A DNA stretch of 39,000 nt. It comes from Owenia fusiformis. Lineage: Eukaryota; Annelida; Polychaeta; Sabellida; Oweniidae. The position numbers and the translations under genes were made by a program. Positions 11,825 to 22,350 of the stretch are shown piece after piece (position 1 is the first letter of the stretch; the number at the start of each line of letters is the position of its first letter). The stretch is from NCBI GenBank assembly GCA_903813345.2, contig CAIIXF020000036.1, positions 126,001-165,000 on the forward strand, written 5' to 3'. Under the pieces are notes generated by a model. That model was not told the origin of the DNA. It made no database searches and was given only the letters and a program-made list of their open reading frames with translations.

Positions 11825-12010
11825 TTTTATACTTACCTTTTGGCGGGAAAAGTCAACCCTTTTGGCGGGTTATTATGCCTTCTGGCGGGTAATTATGCCG
11901 TTTGGCGGGTAATTGTGGTTTTTGGCGGGAAAATATTATCCTTTTGGCGGGCAATTACACCTTTTTGGCGGGCAATTACACCTTTTTGGCGGGAAAACTT
12001 TACCTGCTTT
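11825..12010. repeat. GGCGGG minisatellite, eight units of about 26 bp
   Basis: Eight copies of TTTTGGCGGG followed by AAAA, TTATT, TAATT or CAATT, spaced about 20-30 bp. Several match TTTGGCGGGAAA, a known form of the E2F/DP binding site. More decayed TTTTGG units continue to about 12260. The open frames across this array simply read the repeat in two phases. Confidence 0.85.
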
Positions 12011-12349
12011 GGCAATCATGTTTGAGGCTTTACTGTTTTATGGACATATTATTTCAAAAGCTTATGGGTAAAAGCCTTATAATTTTTGGGGAGAAATTCC
12101 TTGCAGTGAGTTGAGTTGTGTTTTCGTGGATAAATTCCTTCATTATTGGTACATTTTATAGATAAAACCTCATGTTTTGGTTGGAAATCCTTTCACATTA
12201 GACATGGAAATTCACTGTTTTGGGATGGAAAATTACTCATATTTTTGGAAAGGGAAAACGTTCATCTATCATTTACAATTGTTATTGAGTAAACGGGGAT
12301 GGTAATTTGTCATATTCCTAAGGTTTAATGACCACTTTCATCAGCCACG

Positions 12350-12740
12350 TTTTATGGTTACTCAATTATTATGGCATTTATAATTCTTTGGAAATTTGGT
12401 ACAATTTCATTTTCCCGCCGTTTTTATCAGCCATTTATTGGGTAAAATCTGGGACCATTTCAAGTTCCCGCCATTTTTATTAGCCATCTATTGGGTAAAG
12501 TCTGGGACCATTTCAAGTTCCCGCCATATTTGTTAGTCATTTTATAAGGGAAATTTTGTAACATTTCAAACTCCAGCCACTTTTATTAGCCACCTATTGA
12601 GTAAATTCTGGTATCATTTCAAATTACCGCCAGTTCCAATTTCAAATCCCCGCCATTTTTTACTGGCCATCTTTTGGACAATTTATTACAACATTTCTCT
12701 CGGCCATTTTTACTGGACATCTATTGGGGAAAATTAATAT
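12350..12740. repeat. 53-bp minisatellite with CCCGCCATTTTTATTAGCC core
   Basis: About seven diverged units, phased on TTCCCGCC at 12412, 12465 and 12518 and then on decayed versions. Each is followed by an ATTTTTATTAGCCA block and a TATTGGGTAAA block. The CCCGCC words are the complement of the GGCGGG words of the upstream array, so the two arrays face each other. Confidence 0.8.
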
Positions 12741-12959
12741 CACTCCTTTACCACAATTTCTTATTGGACACATTTTGAGAAAACTTTTACTTTTAAGAAA
12801 CTTCAATATAAATGGTTTAGTTTCTACTCAAACTCAAACATAACAATTTCTGTACATATTTAGTTCAACATGATCATATCATACTGTAGAACACACATAT
12901 TTTAAACCGCTATTATCACTAGTGATTATTTTACTTCGTTCATTTCACATGTACTTATG

Positions 12960-13615
12960 TTCGTTCATTAGAGATCATCCATTAAGGATGACATGTACAT
13001 AGTCCACTTATGATCATCCATTAAGGATGACATGTACATAGTCCACTTATGCTCATCCATTAGGAGTAACATGTACTTAGTAACCTTATGTTCATATATT
13101 AAGGATGACATATACTTAGCCCCTTTACATTCATCCATTAAGGATGACATGCACTTAGCCCTTTTACATTCATCCATTAAGGATGACATGCACTTACCCT
13201 TTTACATTCATCCATTAAGGATGATAACTACTTAGTCATTTTACAATTATCCTTCAACGACGAGAAACACTTAATCCTAGTCCACTTTTGTTCATCCATT
13301 AAGGATGACATGTACTTAGCCCTTTTTATATTCATCCATTAAGGATGACAACTACTTCATTCATTTGTGTTCATCCATTAGTGGTGACAATTACTTGACC
13401 TAGTTATGTACATCTATTACGAATTATAACTACTTGATTATGTTATGTAAATCCATAAAGGATATCATTTCAACTTGGATCAATTCATTTCCATATAAGT
13501 TTATCCATAAAGGATGACTTATTTTGTACTTTTATTCATTTGATACTTGACATATATCAGGGACTATTTTTCATCAGGTGGTATCCATAAAGGATAACCA
13601 TTTGTTTACATTAAT
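12960..13615. repeat. 39-bp minisatellite with a TCATCC/GGATGA dyad in each unit
   Basis: About 12-15 units, tightest at 12960-13235 and decaying towards 13615. The core TCATCCATTAAGGATGA is an inverted repeat with a 5-nt centre. Because the period is 39 bp, the minus strand reads a 13-residue repeat (for example MSSLMDEHKWTMY) across 12968-13189, and the plus strand is open too. Openness on both strands and decay at the edge argue for DNA repeat, not protein. Confidence 0.85.
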
Positions 13616-13789
13616 AAATACAATTATTGCTAACACCTTTTAATGTAATAATAATAATCTACATGTGAAATAAATACATTATTTTAACTTTACCATACTT
13701 ATTATGTATTTTCATTAATTAGGCATAACACAAGAGGTATTCCTTCCTTTAATAACAGTTTTATTGATCACTCCACTGTTACATATAAG

Positions 13790-13804
13790 CCAGGGTTGTT
13801 ACAC
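13790..13804. other. LTR-like 3' terminus
   Basis: CCAGGGTTGTTACA matches the last 14 bases of the solo LTR at 14652-15939 (CCCAGGGTTGTTACA), but the sequence further in differs and no matching start is seen upstream. Either a related LTR family or chance. Confidence 0.25.
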
Positions 13805-13883
13805 TAATGTAAAAAATACTGTCTTTTTTCCTAATACATATTGTGAGTGGGAGGGGGTGAACTCTTGTTCCCGTGTCTGTGGC

Positions 13884-14065
13884 CATCTGTACCTCCTGTG
13901 CCTTACCTCATGAGGTAGTGAAGGTACGCAACGAACGAAATGAATTTTGAGAATGGAAAAGTATGCCAATCTCCGAGCCTTTCGTCCAGTGCAATCTGTA
14001 CCTCCTCTGTCTTACCTCATGAGGTAGTGAAGGTACGCAACGAAGTAAATGAATTTTGAGCACGG
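13884..14065. repeat. Direct repeat pair around a 40-bp inserted block
   Basis: 13884-13953 and 13993-14063 share about 70 bp including TACCTCATGAGGTA, a 14-bp perfect palindrome, and AAGGTACGCAACGAA. Between them lies ATCTCCGAGCCTTTCGTCCA, the terminal block of the 10764-11011 element in inverted orientation. Confidence 0.75.
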
Positions 14066-14647
14066 TTTTGGAAGTCCTCCATATATTACTTATATTATTT
14101 GTCAGGTTACGCAGCTTCCATCCAAAATAAAAAATATGTATTTTTAAAATAAATTATTTGTCTAGTTTTCGTTAAACAAATATCCTGAGACACATAGGGC
14201 CTGTAGTAAACACTAAACAGAAAAACAAAAAAATATTCATACCTCCAAATCTGCTTTTATATTGTCAGATAATGCACCAAATCATAGGTTGTTCAAAATA
14301 AAAATTTAAGGGGACGGAGCGCCTTATCTCGCGAGAATAAAGTAAATCACGCAAAGGCGCGAGATTTTTTCGACCAATCAAATAGCTTGAAATTTACCAA
14401 ACCATTTCGTCCAGTGTTTCACAACCCATGACACATGTGCAGTAGAAATTGTCAATTTACTGAGCGGACCTTTCAATGGCCTGAAGAAATTTTACTCACG
14501 AGAATTGATGATTACTGAACACATATAGGCATAAGAGGTGAGCGACCCAGTTATTTTTGCGTATAAATGTTTCAAGAATAGCATGATATCAAATAATCTG
14601 TACATTATGCTACGATTCATTCAAAAATTGAATCTAGAGGACAGGTC
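14066..14647. other. No gene recognised
   Basis: AT-rich with one CG-rich island near 14310-14370 containing CTCGCGAGAATAAAG and GGCGCGAGAT. TTTCGTCCAGTG at 14405 is a fragment of the terminal block of the 10764-11011 family. Confidence 0.4.
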
Positions 14648-14651
14648 ATAT

Positions 14652-15939
14652 TGTAACAACCGGGGGTCACACTCGCCTAGCCGTGACGTAATAAAATTAT
14701 GAGATGTTACAAATATACTTGAAATTTCTGTGGTAGCGTATATATGGCCTTGACAAGGGAGTGTGTTGGTTGTTATGAATTTTAATCTGCTCTACCAAGG
14801 AGGATTGGCTCCCAGAATCGAAGTCGATATTTTCCAACAATGAAAACGCCGAGATGTCGTTATTTTCTGAAATTATAACCGATTATAAATTCAAAATAAA
14901 CAGTTCAAAAGATTCGAACCAATATCTCAATCATTTCCTGTGAGTTTTGGAATTTTTCGTTAGGAAATAAGACCAAAATTTACGATTCAAATGTTGAAGT
15001 GAACAAAATGGCGGCTGTTGGAATTCAAATTTTGTAGCACGACATGCCCATATATGGGACAGAATATCGATGTTGCACTCTGGGAGCCAATCCTCCTTGC
15101 TGCTCTACTGACAACTAACTGTCACACTGATCTCAATAATAACATAAAATATGATTTGAATACCAACTAAAAGTATGAAATATGTACAATGAGTTTTTAC
15201 AATGAAGCTAAGGTCTTTCAGATGGTATATCAAACAAGATACTGTAAATACCTAACAAAACAGTTTTCAATCTTATTACCAATCTGACCTTATATAACAC
15301 ACAACTACTACATGTAGATGCTCCACAACACTAGTGCCCTTTTGGCAAATGTTCAAACTGATAAAAGTACACACATGGCAATGAATATCTATCTTCAACT
15401 AAAGCCTCGCAAAATTAGTATGCTACCTTAAGCTAGTAATATTCACAGAACAAAATGAGACATAATTCTGAACATATCTGATTGGAATCAACGATAGCAA
15501 CTAAAAGAAATGATGTAGAATCTCAAAGTTTGCGAAATTAGGTCACTTGACTTAGCCGTCTATCTCTGTTCGATACTAACTTCCTTACCCTATTTAACTT
15601 GATCTATCTTATCCTAGGCCATTTACTGTTAACAGAATCATATCCTATCCTATCTTAGGACCTTAAGTCCTACATTTGAGACGATTATAATCTGCACAAT
15701 ATAAAAATGACAATCTCCTAAATTCTCCATGTGCGCCTCCTCATGCTTTTATAAGACGTGCTCTGATTGGCTAATCTAAACTAGGCTTAAGTTTTTGGCA
15801 CCAAATTCAAAAGTTATAAAAGTTTAAAAGTCCTTGCTAACCTTACAATAAATTGAAATACAAATATTTACATTAATAGATCTATGAAATAATTAAACTG
15901 GGCGTGAAATATAAAAAGTAACAACCCAGGGTTGTTACA
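14652..15939 (+). mobile_element. Probable solo LTR (Gypsy-like ends)
   Basis: Starts TGTAACAACC and ends GGTTGTTACA, flanked on both sides by ATAT (14648-14651, 15940-15943), a 4-bp target duplication. TG...CA ends, an inverted TGTAACA/TGTTACA terminus and a 4-5 bp duplication are usual for Gypsy LTRs. TATAAAA at 15815-15821 and AATAAA at 15847-15852 sit where LTR promoter and polyadenylation signals are expected. Subtracting the nested MITE gives about 975 bp. No gag, pol or primer-binding site lies next to it, so it is most likely a solo LTR left by recombination. A TIR transposon with a 4-bp duplication is the alternative. Confidence 0.65.
14796..15099. mobile_element. 304-bp MITE with 9-bp target duplication (Mutator-like)
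   Basis: Terminal inverted repeats start CAAGGAGGATTGGCTCCCAG and extend about 40 bp with gaps. The flanks are a perfect 9-bp duplication, CTGCTCTAC (14787-14795 and 15100-15108). Nine-base duplications are characteristic of Mutator-like elements. It sits inside the solo LTR, so it is younger than that LTR. No coding sequence. Confidence 0.9.
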
Positions 15940-15984
15940 ATATCAAGAATATCACGTCATTTGCTCATTATAAATTCTGACATA

Positions 15985-15992
15985 TGACGTCA
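15985..15992. promoter_or_regulatory. CRE-like word TGACGTCA
   Basis: A perfect 8-bp CREB/ATF palindrome 45 bp after the LTR. A single word of this length can occur by chance; no start site is visible beside it. Confidence 0.25.
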
Positions 15993-16380
15993 CAGATTAT
16001 TGTCAATGGGAAATTACTATAGGAGAACTTTAAAAGTAGATAAAGTGTGTGATAATTTACGAACTCGAATTTACTCGAAATGGTATATTATGCAGTCAAT
16101 ATGGTACAACGAAAATGGGACTTCTGCGCATGTTAAAATTTTTCGTCAAAACTCAACTTTTGTTCAAGTTGATACGATTGTCTTTCGAACTAGAGACTTA
16201 CCTCATTCGAAAGATCATAAAAGACTTTATCTATGCTGAAAATCTTAGATCCAAACATAGTAGAATACGCCGTCAGTCCGCATTTGATTTTTTGAAGTGA
16301 GTTTCGTAGATCGTCAGATTTCTCCGACTGATATCGGGTTATCTCAAATTGGTTCGTTTATAAATACAAATTTCTTTACC
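15993..16380 (+). other. Unassigned stretch with two overlapping open frames
   Basis: Frames at 16000-16239 and 16049-16300 overlap on the same strand; at most one could be real. The second ends just at GAA|GTGAGT (16296-16303), which could be a donor. Neither translation resembles a family I know and neither has an upstream acceptor I can defend. Confidence 0.25.
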
Positions 16381-16388
16381 GTTGTAAG

Positions 16389-16450
16389 GCGCATGCGCAA
16401 AATTGATTTATAAACGTGATTGGTTGATGGTTTTTCTCCTGAGCATGCGT
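16389..16450. promoter_or_regulatory. Promoter-like cluster: NRF-1 palindrome and CCAAT box
   Basis: GCGCATGCGC at 16389-16398 is the full palindromic NRF-1 site. GATTGG (an inverted CCAAT box) follows about 20 bp downstream and GCATGCGT at 16443. Such combinations are common in TATA-less animal promoters. GGATTGGCCGCCATATTTGA near 16891-16911 adds a YY1-like word. The transcript, if any, is not identified; see the weak exon at 17157. Confidence 0.3.
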
Positions 16451-17156
16451 GAAGTCTGATGAACACTTATGACGAAGACCGGAGCAAACATTACTAGCTC
16501 TCAAACGAAATTCCAAGATTCAGATCATTTCGCCGTGTTTGCTAAGCGTGTATACGTGAATGACAACTGAGCTGTTTTGAGTAGATCAGGTACCTGTTTT
16601 AGACACAACATTGATTTAGCTTGACATTGATGTGCACATTGGCACTTTTGAGCATGTTAATACAAGTTTTTACACGCTTAGCACGAGACGTGTTTTCGAA
16701 AAATCTGTTATCTGATTCACTCGATTATCGTATGGATATGTATTTCTGCTGACATTTCAACACCACATCACATAGAATTACGATGCAGAATGATAATAAA
16801 ACACAAAACAACTACTAAATTCCACTTGTTATTTCACAGGAGGTAAAATTGCACACTGCCTAGATTCTTTGTAAGGGTCGTCAGACATCGGATTGGCCGC
16901 CATATTTGAAATGAAAATATCACTAAATAGAGGTCTGCGCATGTGTCAACATTTCGACTGTATGCATGACACTATTATGAGTAAGACAGCGAAAAAATTG
17001 AATTCCCAACGTTAACAAATAAGCTTCCCCCAGAAAAAACGTGTTTTAAACACTGTGGTGATTCGTCTGACGGGGTAAGCAGCGTGGCGCCATCTTTGAA
17101 TGAACGTGAGAGTTATTCTACTGTTTTCGAGAGAGGTGTGAAAATTAACCGACTTT

Positions 17157-17219
17157 ATGCTCCGAATTTGTAAAAACAAATTACGGATTGCTCAAACTTT
17201 TTGGAATTATCGTAAAAAG
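17157..17219 (+). other. Weak first-exon candidate with basic N-terminus
   Basis: ATG opens 21 codons (beginning MLRICKNKLR) and ends in phase 0 exactly at AAG|GTGAGT (17220), a strong splice donor. The peptide has seven Arg/Lys and no acidic residues, the composition of a mitochondrial presequence. It lies 0.75 kb downstream of the NRF-1/CCAAT cluster. No acceptor or second exon can be tied to it within the window, and short frames ending at a donor arise by chance. Confidence 0.22.
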
Positions 17220-17571
17220 GTGAGTTTCTTGTACATTTTGCCGTGTATCTTGGCCAATTTGTGACAGTATAATTTCATTATGGCTTTGTTGAATAAGCCC
17301 ACTGTCGCTTTGTTATGCATTGGCACTAAACCTGCCACAACTTCAAGATAATGCGTCTATTTGAAAAAAATAAAATCTGAGAAATTTATTTTTTATTTTT
17401 TTAAACTTATTCTGCGAAAATATCAGGACTTTTGCACGAAAACTGACAATTTTAGATCTGATAGAAATGTATTGTGAACATTCTATGTATTCCCGGGAAA
17501 CACTTATTATCGCCCACCAATCTCCCAATCAAACTACATTACTAGATTACATTCATATGATTCTACATATA

Positions 17572-17961
17572 CAGGCCTGTCAACTGTCCCGCAATTTGCG
17601 TATTTGTCACGCATTTGCTGAAGAATTTGAAGTCACGCCAGTTATTTTTGCGTGACAGAAAATGTCACGCAAATACGCATTTTACCTGGTAATTGTCAAG
17701 CAAAAATATTTCTGTAGAAAAATTTCTAAAAAAGTTCGTCTACACAGCAAAAATACGAACGCCGAAAAAAAACGTACGCATTTCGTTCTGACTTTTCACG
17801 CGAATTACGTATATGTCACGCATTCCGTTCGAAATTTTTTGTACCTACCCCCCCCCCCGCAACCCCCCCCCCCCCCCCGCAACCCCCCCCCCCGCAACCC
17901 CGGGGAGGTGTTCAACATTTCCAAGTCACTCATGTTAGGTGTTCCCAAGTTGACAGGCCTG
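17572..17961. mobile_element. 390-bp MITE, TCACGC-rich, TA target duplication
   Basis: Ends CAGGCCTGTCAACTG and AAGTTGACAGGCCTG, flanked by TA (17570-17571, 17962-17963). The body repeats TGTCACGCATTTGC-like words in both orientations and contains a long interrupted C-run (17847-17902, spaced by GCAA). A diverged second copy begins at 19691. The open frames here read the C-run as polyproline and are not genes. Confidence 0.82.
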
Positions 17962-17963
17962 TA

Positions 17964-18979
17964 TACAGTGCTGATATATAATAATATAGGGTGCGTTTTC
18001 AAACTAAAAAGTGTTCCTACCAAAATGAATTTGCCTCCATACCCCTGAAACTCTTATCTGATAGATAGAATGCACAAATAAAACAAAAGTTTTGCAATTA
18101 TAGGTAAAAAGTTCTCTTGAAATTTGGAAGTGATTTTACCTGTTAATTCTGTCCATGGTCGGCCATTTTTGCATGAAACGAAACGAAATCACTAGAAAAA
18201 AACATGGCACACATTGTGCGCATGTGCAGCAAAGTTTAGACCAATTAGATTATTTGATTATTTTGCGCACGTGAATTATTTGCTTCCGAGCACTTACAAG
18301 CTTACCACAATAAACAAACCTGGCAGAGACTACCCTTAGCCTACTTCATTTTGGCGAAATTTCAGCTCAAACTCGTGAAAAATGCATTATGCATACGCTG
18401 GTGTGAAGCCTTGGAGACACTCATTTTGGTAAATATGATTTATGGGGTATACTTTTCTGCAGTTTTTGGGAGTTTGGGACATTAAATGTTAAAATTCAAG
18501 AAAATATGCCAATTAAACGACTGATCAATTAATATATACCAGCACTGTAATTCTTGCATTTTATTGTTGTTTAAACATAAAAACGAAGATTAGTTACCAA
18601 TTTTCATAAATTCCCCATCATGGCAGTGGTTGTTATTAATTTGTATAACTATCACATACATAATGGTAATATGAAAAGTGAACCACTAAAACAGATGAAT
18701 ATTCAAGTTCAAGGGAATTTTGTAATACCCTGCCATGTTATTTCCCCTGAGTCAGCCACCTGGTGGCGAAACTGGTAACTACCTACTCGCATCTGAGTAA
18801 TTAAGCATGCATCATCACAATCCTATATGACAAATGGTAGTCTTTCTATTTGTAGAATCCTGCTTTGAAATAGATGTCAGGAGTGAAATTGCCACTAAAT
18901 GCTGATATCAGTGGTTAGAAGATTCTTGCTCAGCAAACAGCAACTTAGTCACACAAATAACTCAACTAAAATAAGAAAG
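17964..18979. other. Unique-looking AT-rich stretch, no gene recognised
   Basis: Contains isolated regulatory-like words: TTGTGCGCATGTGCAGC near 18217, and CCACCTGGTGGCGA near 18758, one mismatch from a CTCF core. No exon can be defended. Confidence 0.4.
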
Positions 18980-19014
18980 ATGGCCTTGCAGTCTCCAAAT
19001 ATTTCTCTGCTAGG
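18980..19014 (+). other. Weak first-exon candidate
   Basis: ATG in a strong initiation context (AAGATGGCC) opens MALQSPNISLLG and meets AGG|GTAAGTA at 19015, an excellent donor. The preceding 90 bp have no unusual repeats. The product is unknown and no downstream exon is identifiable. Confidence 0.22.
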
Positions 19015-19050
19015 GTAAGTACATGTAGTAAAGCAGTGTCTCATGTAAAT

Positions 19051-19464
19051 AAGCTTGTATTCCCGAATGCAAATAGCAGCTACCAGATTAACCTATTGAT
19101 TTGCATAAATTAATCCGTCAGTTTGAAGTTGCAATATTGAACAACCCATTTGTCGACTAACATTGATCATGTGACTTTTATGCCATTGTCACATGATCAA
19201 ACAAACTTAAAATATATGTTTTGCGTCTATGTGCATGCGCCAGGTGTAGTTCCGCTATTTACAATTCTGAACATCTCAATAGTCAGTGTTAGTTGCTGCT
19301 TTAATACCAGATTAAATCATCATTTATCTCAGCTACTGGGTCTTGGGCGAGAGCTGGCATTTAACGGGACGCACGGCAGGCACATGTACTAATCATATTT
19401 AAATGAGTTTGCCATCAAATTGCAATCAACCCGGTAGCTGCTATTTGCATACGGAATTCAAGCT
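19051..19464. repeat. Inverted-repeat element, about 0.41 kb
   Basis: 19051-19093 (ATGCAAATAGCAGCTACC core) is mirrored at 19427-19464 (GGTAGCTGCTATTTGCAT). The arms are ~40 bp with few mismatches and weaker pairing outside. ATGCAAAT is also the POU/octamer word. Probably a decayed MITE. No target duplication found. Confidence 0.6.
19163..19200. repeat. Perfect 13-bp-arm hairpin
   Basis: TTGATCATGTGAC (19163-19175) and GTCACATGATCAA (19188-19200) around a 12-nt loop, at the centre of the 19051-19464 inverted repeat. The arms contain GTCACATG/CATGTGAC, an E-box-like word. Confidence 0.85.
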
Positions 19465-19690
19465 AACTCTCACAAAGAAATACCTCCAAATACCTTCTTC
19501 CAAGCCCATCTCTGTATTTTGCCCTTGCGTGAGCTTAGAAGCCACTATTGTTATTTCTATTTATTATCTCAACGAAGTTTGAGGGGATATAGGAAAGCCG
19601 TCTATCCACCTGTTTATCCTTTCATACCGATTGACGACTTTGATTCAAAGGATTGGCATCGATATGGTGAACCTTTTGAACACCCGTACT

Positions 19691-19975
19691 GCCCTGTCAA
19701 CCCTCACGCGTAAGGCGTGATTGTCACGCATTTGCTGGAAAAATAGAAATCACGCATCGATTTAGCGTGTATGATCAAATATCACGCAAATCAGGCATTA
19801 TGTTGATATTTTTAAAAATCGTTTTTTTGTGAAATGCCGACACGGTAAAATACCAAACGGCGGAAAAAAGCGAACGTATTCCGTTCGGTCTTTGCGCGCG
19901 ATTGCCGTTTATGTCACGCATTTGGTACAAAATATGTGTTTATATCACGCATTTGTTTCGAAAATATTTACATGA
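19691..19975. mobile_element. Diverged, truncated copy of the 17572 MITE
   Basis: TACTGCCCTGTCAACC aligns with the start of the 17572 element, and TGTCACGCATTTGCTG plus ATCACGCAAAT...GCATT follow in the same order. The C-run and the right terminus are missing. Confidence 0.65.
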
Positions 19976-20103
19976 TTAATCCCATGATTAATGTGTATGA
20001 TAACATCTTATATTAATGTTTAATCTGTTGTTTAATCCAGTATCACAGAAAATATCATTCAAAATTAAAACATCTGATACGGAAAAAAATTTATCACAGA
20101 GTC

Positions 20104-20159
20104 TGATACTAAATTATACCAAAATATATTCCAATATCAGTTGATATAATTTAGTATCA
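20104..20159. repeat. 15-bp inverted repeat in a TGATAC/TATACC-rich zone
   Basis: TGATACTAAATTATA (20104-20118) is exactly complementary to 20145-20159. Related GATAC, TATACC and GTATCA words recur from about 20035 to 20285, as if a short dyad motif had been copied several times. Confidence 0.7.
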
Positions 20160-20694
20160 CCTCAGCTTAAACAGGATTATACCTGTATCATTTCCGATTA
20201 TAACATTCATTTTTAGTATAATACAAATTAAACTAGATTATACCAATGACAAACAGATGATACTGTATTATACCATTTGTGAATTTCAAAAGACTTTGTT
20301 TTGATTAGTCCAGACCTTAATTAAACAAACCTACTTAAAAATGTGTTTAAGCCAATTATTGAGACCAAGGAAGTATTTGAGAATTTTGGTAATAGTTGAC
20401 AAATTGTAATATTTATATAGTTCAAGTGGCATAATTGCAAGTAAAATATTATTATCTAAAAATCCTTAAATCTCTTAGGAAATAAAATAAAATAAAACAA
20501 TATCGTGTATGATTACTGTCAACTTCGGCAGATATGATATATGAACAAAATGTCAACCTGCTTTCCTTAATCCCGCTTCAAGGAAAAATAACCAAATTGG
20601 TCATTGAATAAGTGAATAAATATATTTCCACTGTAAAGATCAAATAACTATGTCAAAAGAATTAAAATAAGAAATCTGAATAGATACTTCATTA

Positions 20695-21766
20695 TCCCAC
20701 CGAACGAAGTTCGAGGGGGATATAGAAAAGCCGTCCGCCGTCCATTCGTCTGTCTGTCCGTCCGTTCGTGTGTCCGAGCAATAACTCAAATACCGGTCGA
20801 CGGATTTAATTCAAATTTTATAGGCTTATGCCTTACGGGTGTAGGACCTCTGCTCGAGAAGGAATTTTCAATATGGCGGCTTAATTCAAAATGGCGGCCA
20901 TTATTCGTTTTTTTCATTTTTCCATTTTTTGTAAATAACATCTTTGATAACTCAAATACCATTGAATGGATTTGGTTCAAATTTTACATGATGATGTCTA
21001 GGGACATAGGAGCTCTGCTCGAGAAGGGATTTTCAAGGTGATAGCTAAATTCAAAATGGCCACCATTTTTCATAAAAGAACGTAACTTTTGATAACTCAG
21101 ATACCAGTTGACGGGTTTGGTTCAAATTCTATATGCTGATGCCCAGAGACAAAGAAGTTCTGCTCAAGAAGACATTTTCAAGATGGCCCCTGAATTTCAA
21201 AATGGCCGCCATTTTGAGTAAAAAACATAATCAATAATAACTGAAATACCAGTGGATGGATTTGGTTCCAATTTTATATGCTGATGTTCAGCGAAAAAGG
21301 AGATCTGCTTCAGAAGAAATTTCAAAGGCGTTAGCTGAATTTCAAAATGGTTGCCATTTTTCATAAAAAAGGTAATCTTTGATAACTCAAATACCATTTG
21401 ACGGATTTACTTAAGATTTTATATACTGATGCCTAGAGATGCCTAAAGGAACTCTGCTTGAGAAGAAATTTTTAAGGTGGCTGCTATTTATCGAAATTTC
21501 CGCCATTTTTCATTAAACATGTAATCCTTGATAACTCAAGTACCAGTTGACGGATTTGGGTAAAATTGTATATGCTGATGCCTTAGGACATAGGAGCTCT
21601 GCTAAAGAAGAAATCTAAAGATGACAGCTGAAAATGGTAGCCATGTTTCATAAAAACATAATCTTTGATAATTCAAATTACAGTGGATAAATTTGGCTCA
21701 AAATTTTTATCAAAACATGTTTTGTTCGTTGGGATTTGCTACTCTGTGGAGTTGCTGTTTTTCTAG
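20695..21766 (+). mobile_element. Helitron-like family 1, member E1
   Basis: Starts TCCCACCGAACGAAGTTCGA (terminal hairpin) and ends TTTTCTAG, with A before and T after the element. A short (CCGT)n-type stretch follows the head. Then come six diverged units of about 145 bp, phased on GATAACTCAAATACC near 20780, 20946, 21091, 21235, 21381, 21530 and 21666, each with CAAAATGGCCGCCATTTT or a variant. The tail GTTGGGATTTGCTACTCTGT is a mutated form of the E2/E3 tail. 5'-TC, 3'-CTRR and insertion between A and T are Helitron hallmarks. No Rep/helicase is present, so the element is non-autonomous. Confidence 0.75.
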
Positions 21767-21970
21767 TTCTTTTTTATGAAACCTTCAAATATTTCAAACA
21801 CTTAAGACAAAGAAATAAACATGACTGAAAACTTATATCCTGTAGAAGAGAAACAATTGGCTTTAACAGCAGATTAGTCTGTCTGATTACAAAATGTATG
21901 TTGTTTGTATTTAAGGGGAAAAAATTGATTGCAAAGGGTGAGATCAATATCGGACATCCGTTAACATACA

Positions 21971-22232
21971 TTATAACATACCTATGACGAAGTATAGTGT
22001 AAACTGTTCACAAAAGAGCGGGCAAATATAACTTTTGAAAAGCCCGCACCCGCTAACTTTCTGATTGGTCAAGCGCTGGGACTACGTCATACATTAGGCC
22101 TAGGTCAAATTGACTCGTACATTCGTAAGATACAAACATGGGAATAAATCATCATTTCCGAACCATTGCTAGTCAATTAGATAAGAAAACGATACTCTCT
22201 GACCAGACTAGATCATCATAGGTATGTTATAA
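21971..22232. mobile_element. 262-bp TIR element
   Basis: TTATAACATACCTATGA at left is mirrored at right as TCATAGGTATGTTATAA. The central part is GC-richer, with GCCCGCACCCGC and a CCAAT-type GATTGG. Target duplication is ambiguous because the outer bases TTATAA are palindromic. Confidence 0.75.
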
Positions 22233-22238
22233 ATTGTT

Positions 22239-22350
22239 TATGTCACTATCGTTGCACATATGCCCTCGGTTCTCAGTGATCAATGTCCTTCCCAAGGTTG
22301 GGCCATATATCACTGAAACCCTCAGGCATATATGCAACGATAGTGACATA
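22239..22350. repeat. 112-bp near-perfect hairpin
   Basis: The 26-bp outer arms (TATGTCACTATCGTTGCA...) differ by one base, and inner pairing continues (CTCAGTGAT/ATCACTGA). It directly follows the 262-bp TIR element. It could be a tiny MITE or a transcribed hairpin; there is no evidence of expression. Confidence 0.8.

Noticed and set aside
12968-13235. 13-residue repeat proteins on both strands
   Set aside because: Period 39 keeps frames open by arithmetic; units decay at the edge without frame conservation.
17662-18048. 128-codon frame with a proline-rich stretch
   Set aside because: It reads through the interrupted C-run inside a TA-flanked MITE; the opposite strand is open as polyglycine.
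18758-18771. CTCF site
   Set aside because: One isolated word with a core mismatch; too weak to list as a feature.
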